Assembly: GCF_039697315.1 (NCBI RefSeq)
Contig: NZ_CP155619.1
Location: forward strand, 6,262,001-6,326,000
Length of the DNA: 64,000 bases
Direction: 5' to 3'
Source of the DNA: Pseudomonas abietaniphila
GTDB lineage: Bacteria > Pseudomonadota > Gammaproteobacteria > Pseudomonadales > Pseudomonadaceae
Within the stretch, counting starts at the first letter, position 1, and each line of letters opens with the position of its first letter. Position numbers and translations under genes: made by a program. Shown here one piece after another: positions 9,315-18,209 of the stretch. Below the pieces are notes generated by a model that made no database searches, had not been told where the DNA came from, and was given only the letters and a program-made list of their open reading frames with translations.

Positions 9315-9938
9315 ATGAAACGTGTACTCATGCTGCTCGCTAACGGCGTTGAACCCTTGGAAATGGCGGCCTTTACTGACGTACTGGGCTGGGCCAATTT
9401 GCTCGGCGATCAACCCATCGAGTTGGTCAACGCCGGCCTTCGCAGAAGCATCGTCACGACGTTTGGCCTGTCACTCAATCCCGCTTTTTTCTTACGGGAT
9501 CTGGATGTCAGTCGCTTCGACGCGCTGGCCTTACCTGGCGGTTTTGAGCCCGCAGGGTTTTATGAAGAGGCCCTGAGCGACCCCTTCTTATCCGCTATCC
9601 GACATTTCGTAGAGGCAGGTAAAACCGTTGCCAGCGTCTGCGTTTCATCCGTGTGCCTGGGGGCCGCCGGCGTGCTGCGCGGCCGGCATGCGACGACCTA
9701 TCACCAGGAGGGCGGGAAACGGAAACAGCAACTGGTCGAAACTGGCGCGCTGTTCGTGGATCGACCCGTTGTCGTTGACGGCAGGATCATCACCTCCACA
9801 GGGCCTGGCACAGCCACGGAAGTGGCGTTTCAGTTGTTGGAGCAGTTGACCAGCGCCGAAAACGCCGCTTTGGTCCGCAAGAAAATGCGTTTCGCAACGC
9901 CTGACCGCGGCTGGTATGAGACCCCGCAGGTGCCGTAA
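9315..9938 (+). CDS. DJ-1/PfpI family protein
   Basis: A glutamine-amidotransferase-like fold of 207 residues: ANGVEPLEMAAFTDVL near residue 10, the ALPGGFEPAG nucleophile-elbow strand near 72, and a candidate catalytic Cys109 in ASVCVSS followed by GAAGVLRGR and ATTYH. The family includes deglycases, chaperones and proteases. ATG 9315 is preferred because AGAGG lies nine bases upstream; an upstream start at 9273 has no such site. It is followed on the same strand by a glutathione transferase, fitting a detoxification theme. Confidence 0.85.
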   Translation: MKRVLMLLANGVEPLEMAAFTDVLGWANLLGDQPIELVNAGLRRSIVTTFGLSLNPAFFLRDLDVSRFDALALPGGFEPAGFYEEALSDPFLSAIRHFVEAGKTVASVCVSSVCLGAAGVLRGRHATTYHQEGGKRKQQLVETGALFVDRPVVVDGRIITSTGPGTATEVAFQLLEQLTSAENAALVRKKMRFATPDRGWYETPQVP

Positions 9939-10058
9939 AGCAAACCCCGGTTCTACCGTGTGCTGAAGGCTGAGCGACCCGTACTGGAGTGGCAGGATCT
10001 CAATACGGATGAGTACCTGACTGGGCTTTCTTGCTTATTTCATCCAGAGGGACAAACG

Positions 10059-10745
10059 ATGACCCATGAAAGTAATGCCGTAGATTATTACTATTGGCCA
10101 ACTGCAAATGGTCAAAAAGTCGCTATTTTTCTCGAAGAGTCGGGTCGTCCTTACACGGTTCACCCCGTCGACATTTCGAAAGGAGAGCAGTTCTCCGCCG
10201 AGTTCGTCCGCATTTCACCGAACCAGCGAATTCCAGCACTCGTAGACAGTGAGGCCGGCGTATCGGTTTTCGAGTCCAGCGCCATCTTGCTTTATCTGGC
10301 ACAGCGACGCCGCCAGTTTCTCCCGCTGGACGCCAAGGGTGCAGCAGACGTCCTTCAATGGTTGTTCTGGCAGGCCGCAAACCTGGGCCCGATCCTCGCA
10401 CAGACGATTTTTTTCCTGAATTATGCCGCGGACGATTCGCCGCTGGCGGTGACCCGATTCAAAAAGGAAACCGAGCGTCTTTACAGGGTGTTGGAGCAGC
10501 AGTTCTCGGGTCGTCCGTTCGTTGCTGGAGAATATTCCATCGCTGACATGGCGATTTATCCCTGGGTTGTCATGCATGGGAAACAGGGCATCTCCCTACA
10601 CGAATATCCTCACGTGGCGGCCTGGATGAAAAAGGTCGGAGAGCGGCCAGCCGTCGTTCGCGCCTACGCTAAAGGTGAAGCGATTCGTCCTGCGTCGCGG
10701 GTTGATGCGGAAAGAAGAATACTCAATGGGCTCCCCCCGATTTGA
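10059..10745 (+). CDS. Glutathione S-transferase (YfcG/YghU-like), copy 1
   Basis: A 228-residue GST of the Nu/YfcG-like class: DYYYWPTANGQKVAIFLEES at the N-terminus, ISPNQRIPALVD with the cis-proline, FESSAILLYLA, and the C-terminal helical core with QWLFWQAANLGP and YSIADMAIYPWV. ATG 10059 has CAGAGG nine bases before it. A close paralogue with the same upstream layout is at 22513-23193, evidence of duplication inside this window. It likely handles disulfides or peroxides with glutathione. Confidence 0.88.
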   Translation: MTHESNAVDYYYWPTANGQKVAIFLEESGRPYTVHPVDISKGEQFSAEFVRISPNQRIPALVDSEAGVSVFESSAILLYLAQRRRQFLPLDAKGAADVLQWLFWQAANLGPILAQTIFFLNYAADDSPLAVTRFKKETERLYRVLEQQFSGRPFVAGEYSIADMAIYPWVVMHGKQGISLHEYPHVAAWMKKVGERPAVVRAYAKGEAIRPASRVDAERRILNGLPPI

Positions 10746-10830
10746 AATCGGGATCTCATCCGTTGATTCATCAATATAACGGCGCCGGTTATAGCAACAC
10801 TTCAACAGCGCCCGAACAGGAGCGTTTGTG

Positions 10831-11370
10831 ATGACTTGGAAAATGCTGATGTTCACTGCGGCTGCCATCGCGACCGGCGGGGTGACGGGTCTCTCCGTGA
10901 TCGCACAGGCTGATTCACCTGCCGCCACAACTGAAGGCTCGCCCATCTTTGGCGTTACGCTGCCGCCTGGTTACCGCGATTGGCAGTTTGTCAGCATTGC
11001 CCACGAGGAGGGTGACAAGCCTGACATTCGGGTCATCCTCGGCAATGACATTGCCATGAAGGCGTTCAGAGAGGGAACACTTCCATTCCCCGATGGCGCC
11101 ATCATCGCGCGATTGGCTTATAAATATGAGTCCTCTGCACGAAATAACGCCATCTTCGGGCGGGATCAATCATTCGTGGCGGGTGAGCCTACCAACGTTC
11201 AGATTGAGGTGAAGGACTCGAAACGATATGCCAGCACTGGCGGATGGGGATACGGACAGTTCGAAGATGGAAAGCCCAATCCGAGCGAAAAGGTGATCAA
11301 CAGCTGCTTTGCTTGCCATACCAAACTGCCGCCAGCCACGGACCTGATTTTCACCACCTATTCCAAGTGA
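10831..11370 (+). CDS. Cytochrome P460-family protein (periplasmic, c-type haem)
   Basis: A 179-residue exported protein. A signal peptide (MTWKMLMFTAAAIATGG to AQA, about 27 residues) precedes a P460 domain (GYRDWQFVSIAHEEGD, ILGNDIAMKAFREG, FPDGAIIARLAYK). The haem-attachment motif CFACH lies near the C-terminus. Relatives oxidise hydroxylamine or are of unknown redox role. ATG 10831 is chosen because AGGAG lies eight bases upstream. It follows the GST gene by about 85 bp and may be co-transcribed. Confidence 0.87.
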   Translation: MTWKMLMFTAAAIATGGVTGLSVIAQADSPAATTEGSPIFGVTLPPGYRDWQFVSIAHEEGDKPDIRVILGNDIAMKAFREGTLPFPDGAIIARLAYKYESSARNNAIFGRDQSFVAGEPTNVQIEVKDSKRYASTGGWGYGQFEDGKPNPSEKVINSCFACHTKLPPATDLIFTTYSK

Positions 11371-11469
11371 ATGGACGCTGCGCGGGTTGGGGAATATTCC
11401 GATTACCGGGTCTCGATGCGAAGGGAGAACCGAGGAAATCGGAAGAGCCCACGAGGGGTCGCCCAGCGA

Positions 11470-12366
11470 TCAAATGCTGTTGTCCTGTAGGGTCATCTTT
11501 CCCAGCACCAGGTCCATGAAGGCGGTTGACGCAGCGCTGTGATAGTTATTCTTTCTTCTCAGCAGTGCAGCGCCGCGTTGAGGTGCCTTATCCTGCATCG
11601 CCAGTTTGCTTAACGCTCTGTCCTGCGTCGCTATCGGCTCTGGAAGAATGGTGGCGACCCCGGTATGTCGAATGATCTCCAACAACGTGTTTACCGAGTT
11701 CACCTCGACCACGATTTTGGGAGTAATGCGGGCCTTGCTGAAGTATTCGTCAATACAGGTTCGTGTGACGAAGTCAGGCGTCAGCAACGCAAAATCCAAT
11801 TGCGCGACCTCTTCAGTCGTCAAGGCCGTCGGGTGGTCGTACAGCGGGTGATCACGTCCGACCATTAATCCCAACGTTTCGACAAACGCGGGAATCGACT
11901 CGATGTCTGCGTTCCTTACTTCGTCAAACGCAATGGCGATGTCCAGCGAGTCATCGGCCAGCCCCATCTCAATATCACCCATCGACAGTTCGAAAATTTC
12001 CAGGTGGATATTGGGATACCGTCCGGCGTAATCGCGAACAATCGGTCCTACCAGGTAGGCCATGAAGGTCGGCGTCATGGCGAGTCTCAGCGTCCCCCGT
12101 GAAAGGTCTTTCACATCGTGTAATGCGCGCTTGCCCGCTGCCAGTTCCACGAGCACCCGGCGAGCGCACTCGATATACGCTTGCCCTGCATCAGTGGGGG
12201 TGACCGTGCGCGATGTCCGGTCGAACAAGACAACGCCGAGCATGTCTTCCAGCTGGCGAATCTGTTGCGAAAGGGTGGGCTGGGAAACGTGGAGCACCTC
12301 GGCCGCGCGGGTGAAACCGCCGTTATCAGCGACTGCCAACAGATAACGCAGGTGTCTTAGCAGCAT
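11470..12366 (-). CDS. cynR: LysR-family regulator of cyanate metabolism (CynR-like)
   Basis: A 298-residue LysR protein very like E. coli CynR along its length: MLLRHLRYLLAVADNGGFTR, LHVSQPTLSQQIRQLEDMLG, LRLAMTPTFMAYLVGP, EVNSVNTLLEIIRHTG and LLRRKN near the end. CynR activates cynTSX with cyanate. Here it is separated from the cynS-DUF2790-cynT cluster by about 11 kb of unrelated genes, so the link may have been broken by insertion, or it may control another set. ATG 12366 aligns with the E. coli start. Confidence 0.8.
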   Translation of the reverse strand: MLLRHLRYLLAVADNGGFTRAAEVLHVSQPTLSQQIRQLEDMLGVVLFDRTSRTVTPTDAGQAYIECARRVLVELAAGKRALHDVKDLSRGTLRLAMTPTFMAYLVGPIVRDYAGRYPNIHLEIFELSMGDIEMGLADDSLDIAIAFDEVRNADIESIPAFVETLGLMVGRDHPLYDHPTALTTEEVAQLDFALLTPDFVTRTCIDEYFSKARITPKIVVEVNSVNTLLEIIRHTGVATILPEPIATQDRALSKLAMQDKAPQRGAALLRRKNNYHSAASTAFMDLVLGKMTLQDNSI

Positions 12367-12726
12367 CACATTCACCGTTCAGGGAGGGGCATTTGCGTAA
12401 CAGTGTATATCGCAGCGCCAGCCGGTACTGAGTGACGTCGCAGCCTGAGTCGTGAGATCAAATCCGTCACTTGACCTCATCTTCAGCTGAGCATCCTGAC
12501 CACGGGGCTGTGGCTGGCCAGGAGTGCAAGCATTTCTGATCTCATGCGTGATGGACGGGTGTACTCAAGGTCACGAAATCTCGGCTAAGGTCGGGTGTAC
12601 ACCGATGGTTTCGTCGAAGAGCCGCTTTGTCGCACCGGCTCTAAGGGCAATCGCCAAACCCTGGATGGATCCCCCCAGTGCTTCGACCATACTCACCCTC
12701 AACCCCCGCACTAGACAGGATGTGTC

Positions 12727-12902
12727 TTATAGGGAAGAGCAGCGGGCGTCGGCCACACAATCGGCTACCGGCGTGGTCTTCACAACATGAGCGATGTCCA
12801 GATGCATGCCATATTGATAGTGAACAGGAGCGGCTGTTTGACTTACTTCAACCGCGTAAGCGGATACAGAAGTCGTCAGGGTCAGGGGAATAAAGCGACC
12901 AT
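12727..12902 (-). pseudogene. Degraded DUF2790 protein gene
   Basis: The minus strand encodes VHYQYGMHLDIAHVV, almost the same as VHYTYGMHLDIAHVV in the intact DUF2790 gene at 24013-24261, preceded by a signal-peptide-like stretch (LTLTTSVSAYA). The start ATG at 12902 is out of frame with this by one base, at a CCCC run near 12884. The C-terminal half stops early after TPVADCVADARCSSL. It is therefore a frameshifted relic. The rest of the gap 12367-12907 shows no gene. Confidence 0.65.
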
Positions 12903-12907
12903 TTAGT

Positions 12908-13855
12908 TCATGCCGCGCGTTTCGCTGTCACCAGTGAACTTATCAGCTTGCCGCTCTCTGATAGATGGTGGGCAACCCGGTTGCGAAGCCAGCGTTCGCC
13001 AGGATCGTTATCCAGTGTCGCGTTCCAGGACATTGACAGTTCAAGTTCCGGCACCACTATCGGCATCGGATCCATGCGCAGTCCGCCTTGTCCGATCATG
13101 GTGCAGGCCACATATTCTGGTACAACGGCGACCATGTCTGTCCCTTCAATCAGTGTTTTGAGTGCACTGTATTGCGGGACGGCAAGTACAACATGACGTC
13201 GACGTCCGAGCGAATTGAGTGACCGATCAATGGAGTCCGTTACTTCGCCATTCAGCGAGACCGAGACATGTGGACGTTTGCAATATTCGTCCAGGTCAAG
13301 ATCGTGAGTGATCGAATTGGCGCTTAATACCATCGGACGGATTCCACGCAGACACTTTCTCTTGGCGTTGGCGGGCAGGTCGCGGCTGTGGCAAACGCCG
13401 AGCGATACCTCACCCGTCACCAGTTGATTGGGCATGGTCAAATGATCGGTGCGGCGCACGACAAAACTGACACTGGGCGCTTCCATTCTCAACTGGCGCA
13501 ACAGGCTTGGCAGTAAGGAATATTCCACATCATCGGAAAGCCCGATACGGAAGACAGCATTGCTGGTTAATGGGTCGAATTCATTCACATGGCTCAGCGC
13601 TGCGGCCATAGTGTCCAGAGCGGGCGTCAAGTTCTGCTGGATTTCGAACGCACGACTGGTGGGTTCCATGGTGCGGCCGATCCGGATAAAGAGGGGATCA
13701 TCAAAGTACTGGCGCAGACGGTTCAATGAAGCACTGATCGACGGTTGGCAAAGAAACAGCTTTTCACCGGCACGGGTCAGGTTGCGTTCGTGCATCAGCG
13801 TTTCGAAAACAATCAAAAGGCTGAAGTCGATTTTGCGGAGATCATTTCTGTTCAT
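12908..13855 (-). CDS. LysR-family transcriptional regulator (NodD/NahR-like)
   Basis: A 315-residue LysR protein of the NodD/NahR branch: NDLRKIDFSLLIVFETLMHE at the N-terminus, the helix-turn-helix NLTRAGEKLFLCQPSISASL, and FDDPLFIRIGRTMEPTSRA. ATG 13855 has GAAGG about nine bases upstream; alternative starts TTG 13864 and ATG 13861 exist. There is no divergent neighbour, only a 400-bp empty stretch on its upstream side. The target is unknown. Confidence 0.85.
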   Translation of the reverse strand: MNRNDLRKIDFSLLIVFETLMHERNLTRAGEKLFLCQPSISASLNRLRQYFDDPLFIRIGRTMEPTSRAFEIQQNLTPALDTMAAALSHVNEFDPLTSNAVFRIGLSDDVEYSLLPSLLRQLRMEAPSVSFVVRRTDHLTMPNQLVTGEVSLGVCHSRDLPANAKRKCLRGIRPMVLSANSITHDLDLDEYCKRPHVSVSLNGEVTDSIDRSLNSLGRRRHVVLAVPQYSALKTLIEGTDMVAVVPEYVACTMIGQGGLRMDPMPIVVPELELSMSWNATLDNDPGERWLRNRVAHHLSESGKLISSLVTAKRAA

Positions 13856-14257
13856 TGTCATCAACCTTCGGGCAGTCTTATTGTTGGATCACTTAGCCGG
13901 GGCTCAGCATTGACTATCAACTTCATCAAGGCGAGTGGAACTACTTTCTTTCGCCTGGGGGTCATTGCTTGTTGGCTTGGATCTAGAATAAGGGCCTAGG
14001 TATTAATAAACACTTCTACGTACGTTCATACGCTTTAGCGCATAAGTGGTAGCACCTCATACAGTTGTATACGTTTGTTTAGAAGGAGGGCGAATCGGAC
14101 GGGATATGCAGATTAATACAACGTCGCGGCGTTATCGTCGTAACCGGAGAGAATACAGCGCGAAAGGGGAAGGCATGCGGGCGAGGGGAGACTGATGAGG
14201 GTATAAACACTGCCTCTTGGAGCGTCGACAGAGGGGTACAGCGCTGGACCTGAGCGT
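13856..14257. other. Gene-free spacer
   Basis: About 400 bp between the LysR gene start and the 3' end of the receiver gene. It is A/T-richer near 13990-14080 and probably holds the LysR promoter. No coding, RNA or repeat signal that I can defend. Confidence 0.4.
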
Positions 14258-14629
14258 TCAGGCTCTTGCGAAAATGGCTTCGATGCAATCAATCATCACT
14301 TGACCATCGAACGGCTTGCTGAGGAAACCCACAGCGCCGGCATCCTCTGCACGCCTGCGCACAGTCTCCTCGGGGTAAGCCGTGATCAAGATCATGGGGA
14401 TGTCCTGCCCGTTATTAATGAGTTCATCCAGCAGTTCCAGGCCTGTCATTCCAGGCATCTGCACATCTGAGATCAGGCAGTCGGTGTCGTCGCGATGCGT
14501 GGACGCCAAAAAGTCTTCAGCGGAGGCAAAAAGACAGGGTTTGTAGCCCAACGAACGCACAAGGCTGCTCAACGCGATGCGACCGGACGCGTCGTCATCA
14601 ACAATGGAAATCACAGGTACTTTGCTCAT
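14258..14629 (-). CDS. Single-domain response regulator (CheY-like receiver)
   Basis: A 123-residue stand-alone receiver. Acidic pocket VDDD is near residue 10, the phospho-acceptor Asp55 is in LISDVQMPGM, the Thr position is in ILITAY, and the conserved Lys is in FLSKPFDG. ATG 14629 with AAGGA eight bases upstream is preferred to the upstream ATG 14638. It has no output domain. It lies just downstream of a LuxR-type regulator and a sensor kinase on the same strand, so it is likely a third member of that phosphorelay, perhaps a phosphate sink or partner switch. Confidence 0.85.
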   Translation of the reverse strand: MSKVPVISIVDDDASGRIALSSLVRSLGYKPCLFASAEDFLASTHRDDTDCLISDVQMPGMTGLELLDELINNGQDIPMILITAYPEETVRRRAEDAGAVGFLSKPFDGQVMIDCIEAIFARA

Positions 14630-14733
14630 GGTGTGCATCCTTATGCAGAGGCGGCGTCGATATTTGCCTCTTCGATTAATCCCACTGTAAGCGGCCATTC
14701 CTTTGAAAGAAATAATACACACGTATGTGCTTC

Positions 14734-15384
14734 TCAGCGTTTCTCTCCAATACCTAACGACTCGGCCATTCGAACCAAATCGGCAAACGACTTTGCCTGC
14801 ATTTTTTTCATGGCATGACCGCGGTGGATCTTTACCGTGATTTCACTCAGGTTCATCTCGCTGGCTATTTGTTTGTTCATCAAACCCCGGGCGGCATAAG
14901 CCATGACTTCACGTTCCCGAGCCGTCAGCAATTGATAGCAGGCGTGCAACCCGGAGTCCTGTTTGCGGAGTTCTCGACGGGAGGCATCCGTGCGGTGCGC
15001 CGCGGATACCGCATCCAGCAAGTCCTGATCGCGGAAAGGTTTGACAAGAAAATCCAGAGCCCCCGCTTTCATTGCTTTCACTGACATTGCGATGTCGCCA
15101 TGCCCCGTCATGAAGATGATGGGCAAATTGATGTTCGCCTCGATCAACTGACGCTGAAAATCCAGGCCACTTGATCCTTGCAGACGCACATCCAGCACCA
15201 GGCAGCTAGGTGCGTCCGGATCCGGTCGCTCGAGAAACTCTGCCGCAGAGGAGAATGTTTCGACGCGGACGCCCACTGAGCGGAACAGGCTGGCCAAGGC
15301 TTCGCGCATGGAGGCTTCATCGTCGACGACAAAGACGATTGGCGAAGTGTCGGTAGAACGATGGGGTGAAGTATCTCGGTTCAA
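14734..15384 (-). CDS. FixJ/TodT-type LuxR response regulator
   Basis: A 216-residue regulator. The receiver domain has VVDDEAS, phospho-acceptor Asp65 in LVLDVRLQG, MTGHGDI and Lys in LVKPFRD. The C-terminal LuxR helix-turn-helix has LTAREREVMAYAARG, then MNKQIASEMNLSEITVKIH. I chose the TTG at 15384: it overlaps the kinase stop codon (TTGA) and has GGGAG six bases before it, a layout suggesting translational coupling. An in-frame longer reading inside the kinase gene is less likely. It receives phosphate from the adjacent kinase and controls transcription. Confidence 0.85.
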   Translation of the reverse strand: MNRDTSPHRSTDTSPIVFVVDDEASMREALASLFRSVGVRVETFSSAAEFLERPDPDAPSCLVLDVRLQGSSGLDFQRQLIEANINLPIIFMTGHGDIAMSVKAMKAGALDFLVKPFRDQDLLDAVSAAHRTDASRRELRKQDSGLHACYQLLTAREREVMAYAARGLMNKQIASEMNLSEITVKIHRGHAMKKMQAKSFADLVRMAESLGIGEKR

Positions 15385-17225
15385 GGTTGCTCCCACGGAC
15401 TTATCGGTAATGACAAATGAAAAACGGCGCCATCTCCCGGTTCTGAGGTTGCCCAGATCCGGCCACCATGAGCCTCGATAATCGATCTGCAAATGGACAG
15501 CCCCATGCCCATTCCTTCCGGTTTTGTCGTATAGAAGGCCATAAACAACAGGGGCATACGATCGGCGGCAATGCCCGGGCCGCTGTCTTTGATCTCAAAA
15601 GAGATCGAGCCGGCGTCGGAATTCAGCAGGCGAAGGCGCAGGGCGCGACGCTTGATCTTTGCGTTGACCATTGCCTGCATGCCGTTCATGAGCAAATTGA
15701 TGATGACCTGCTGCAGCTGGACTCGGTCGCCGGTCACCGAGACGGACTCAAGTTCAAAACCACGCTCCAGCTCCACCTTGTTGCGCTTGAGTTCCCTGTC
15801 GACGAGGGCCAGAGACTCATCGATGATTTCGACCAGGTTCAACGCGGCTTTCTGCGGTTCTGCTTTGCGAGCCATGGCCCGGATTCGCCGAATCACTTCA
15901 CTCGCCCGGTGCGTTTCACTGACCATCCGTTCGATTGCGCTGCGTACTTCCCCTATATTAGGCGTGTCGCGGTTCAACCAACGCAGGCCGGCGGTGCCAT
16001 TGGTGGCGACCGCCGCCAATGGCTGGTTGACTTCATGAGCGATGGATGCGGCGAGTTCGCCAAGCGTCGCAACCCGGCTGAAGTGAGCAAGCTGGGCTTC
16101 TGATCGGTGCAGTGCTTCCTCAGCCATCCTTGTGTCCGTAACGTCCATCAGTGCACCCACATATTCGCTGCCTTCGTCTCCATCCTTCACGCGCTGAGCC
16201 AACATCTGCAGGTGCTTGATCCGACCGTCAGCCATTGAAAGCCGATATTCCGTCTTGATGTAGGGATCTTTCTGCCAGGCCTTTTTGATGGCTGATTTGA
16301 CGATCTCAATGTCGTCCGGGTGGGTTTTTTCCAGAATGCTGGTCAGTATGGGGAGTTCATCGGCATCGAATTCGAATATCCGCCGTGCTTCTTTTGACCA
16401 GTACATTTCACCGCTGGGGATTTTGAGACCAATGCTTCCCGTCTGGCTCAACCACTGTGCACCCGCGAGGAACGCCTCGCTGCGCTGGAGGGCTTCGATC
16501 GCTCGCTTGCGGTCGGAAATATCGTTGTGAGTGGCGAGAATGGCTTTCGGTTGATTGTCGGCTCCCCGCGACAACGAGCACCGGCTCACCACCGTCACGC
16601 AGGCTCCGTCGCGACAATGCTCGATCACTTCACCCTCCCAATGACCCGTCTCAAGAAGGCAAGTCATCATTTGGTCCCAGGTGGTCATCAGTTGGGGATT
16701 CAAGAGTGCGCGAAAGTCTTGACCCACTGCTTGAGATGTTGTCCAGCCATACAGCGCCTCGGCCCCTGCGCTCCATTTGGTGATGATGTGGTTCATGTCT
16801 CTCACGATGATTGCGTCATGGGTCTGTGCCAGCAGCCTTACCTGCTCCTGCAATTCATCGGTGGCGGATTTATTCTTGAGCGCCAGCACAGTCGTGATGC
16901 CGATCGCAGAGAGGCTGACGAGAAAACGCGCGAAACTGCCATCGTATAACTCAAAGCCGTGGCCTATCAGAAAAGCAGTCAGCGTCAGGCCGATGCAAAC
17001 AAACGACACGCCTATGACGCCCCGTCTGGAGAACAGGTTGACAGAAATGAGTATGACGGCGACGTAGAGCACCGCAATCGCAACGTGGATGGAACTCGCG
17101 ATGTCGATAACGAAGATGGCGCTTGAGAGAGCAACTGCCCCAAGCCGCTTTAGCTGGACGGAATTGACAAAAGAGCGGGACAACAATCTAACAGCCAGCG
17201 TCGGTTCAGTTATGATTTTCATCAA
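15381..17225 (-). CDS. Membrane PAS-domain sensor histidine kinase
   Basis: A 614-residue kinase. About four hydrophobic segments lie in residues 25-115, followed by two PAS domains (about 130-245, with SAGAEALYGWT, and 255-370, with MYWSKEARRIFEFD). The dimerisation/phosphotransfer domain has His397 in SIAHEVNQPLAAVA. The HATPase has QVIINLLMNGMQAM, DSGPGIA and GMGMGLSICRSIIEAHGG. The HEVNQPL box is typical of FixL/TodS/DctB-type kinases. It is translationally coupled to the LuxR regulator downstream. The signal is unknown; PAS domains suggest redox or an aromatic ligand. Confidence 0.9.
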   Translation of the reverse strand: MMKIITEPTLAVRLLSRSFVNSVQLKRLGAVALSSAIFVIDIASSIHVAIAVLYVAVILISVNLFSRRGVIGVSFVCIGLTLTAFLIGHGFELYDGSFARFLVSLSAIGITTVLALKNKSATDELQEQVRLLAQTHDAIIVRDMNHIITKWSAGAEALYGWTTSQAVGQDFRALLNPQLMTTWDQMMTCLLETGHWEGEVIEHCRDGACVTVVSRCSLSRGADNQPKAILATHNDISDRKRAIEALQRSEAFLAGAQWLSQTGSIGLKIPSGEMYWSKEARRIFEFDADELPILTSILEKTHPDDIEIVKSAIKKAWQKDPYIKTEYRLSMADGRIKHLQMLAQRVKDGDEGSEYVGALMDVTDTRMAEEALHRSEAQLAHFSRVATLGELAASIAHEVNQPLAAVATNGTAGLRWLNRDTPNIGEVRSAIERMVSETHRASEVIRRIRAMARKAEPQKAALNLVEIIDESLALVDRELKRNKVELERGFELESVSVTGDRVQLQQVIINLLMNGMQAMVNAKIKRRALRLRLLNSDAGSISFEIKDSGPGIAADRMPLLFMAFYTTKPEGMGMGLSICRSIIEAHGGRIWATSEPGDGAVFHLSLPISPWEQP

Positions 17226-17410
17226 TGCTCAGGCCTGCGGTGTCCGCAATTCACTACCGATAACCGTTTAAATCTTAGTCGGTAAAATCAGGACTCGCTA
17301 AACCGTTCGCCGGCGTCTGGATCGGTATCTCTAACTTGAGCAGTTGTCGTGTTGATAAAACATTCCACGGGACAAAATGCTGAAATCGTAAAAGTGCCGA
17401 TTATTGTGAG

Positions 17411-18004
17411 TTAAGCGATGAGACCCGCTTTTTGGCAAAAAATCTGGCGCAGCACGCGCAACGGGCAGTGAATGTATTCGATCACCTGAGCGCTGTAGCT
17501 GGTGCCATTAATGCACCAGTTGCAAAAATGTTCGCAGTTGTTCGAGAGTATTTTGTACTGTGCCTCACCAATTCTTGAACAGGCGCGAACGACGATCTCA
17601 TCGTTCGAAAAAGCAGGCTGGTCTTGATAAATCCAGATTGAACTCCCGTGGGCAAATTGATGGAGATCGGTGACTTCAATAGGGCCGGCCCGCAGGGATC
17701 CGCTTAATCCCGAGTAATGCGCCACCTTTCCGTTACCCAGGTAGATGCCGTGATGGACGTAGAATTTGCGTGGACTTATCAAATGGGATCCAGCGGGGAT
17801 CAGGTCACGCCCCACTTCAACCCGTGTCAGCTTGGTAGGGGTGCTGTGATGCGTCGATGAAAGACCGCTCCCGGGCACACAGACATGCATTTCATTTTCA
17901 GAGGACTCGTTGCTCACGCAGGACGCAGGATTCACGTCGACCAAAGCAGACGTGAAGAACAGTGAAGACAATTTGCGGGTGATATCTGCGAGCCGCATGT
18001 TCAT
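17411..18004 (-). CDS. LRAT-domain (NlpC/P60-like) protein
   Basis: A 197-residue protein with a central LRAT/NlpC-P60 fold: LIPAGSHLISPR, YVHHGIYLGNGKVAHYSG with the catalytic His, and NNCEHFCNWC with the candidate nucleophile Cys, about 85 residues apart as in the family. Relatives are acyltransferases or phospholipases. ATG 18004 is selected because GGAGGG lies seven bases upstream; the longer frame to 18037 lacks a site. There are no membrane segments. It stands alone between the kinase cluster and a LysR gene. Function in bacteria is unclear. Confidence 0.75.
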   Translation of the reverse strand: MNMRLADITRKLSSLFFTSALVDVNPASCVSNESSENEMHVCVPGSGLSSTHHSTPTKLTRVEVGRDLIPAGSHLISPRKFYVHHGIYLGNGKVAHYSGLSGSLRAGPIEVTDLHQFAHGSSIWIYQDQPAFSNDEIVVRACSRIGEAQYKILSNNCEHFCNWCINGTSYSAQVIEYIHCPLRVLRQIFCQKAGLIA

Positions 18005-18209
18005 GACGAAACCCTCCATAACCTTAGAGAAAATCATATCTTTCAGGGGCTGGAGAAGCAGTCGTGCGCAGGTTTAGTCAGTTAGTCAGTCCATATGCGG
18101 CGCTCATACCTCTGTATGTATGGCCAGAGAATGGATGACAGCAGGCGGGGATTTCAGCAACCGTGCCCGGGTGCTAGAACTGATATACCGGAACAACGTG
18201 GCCGTTGTC

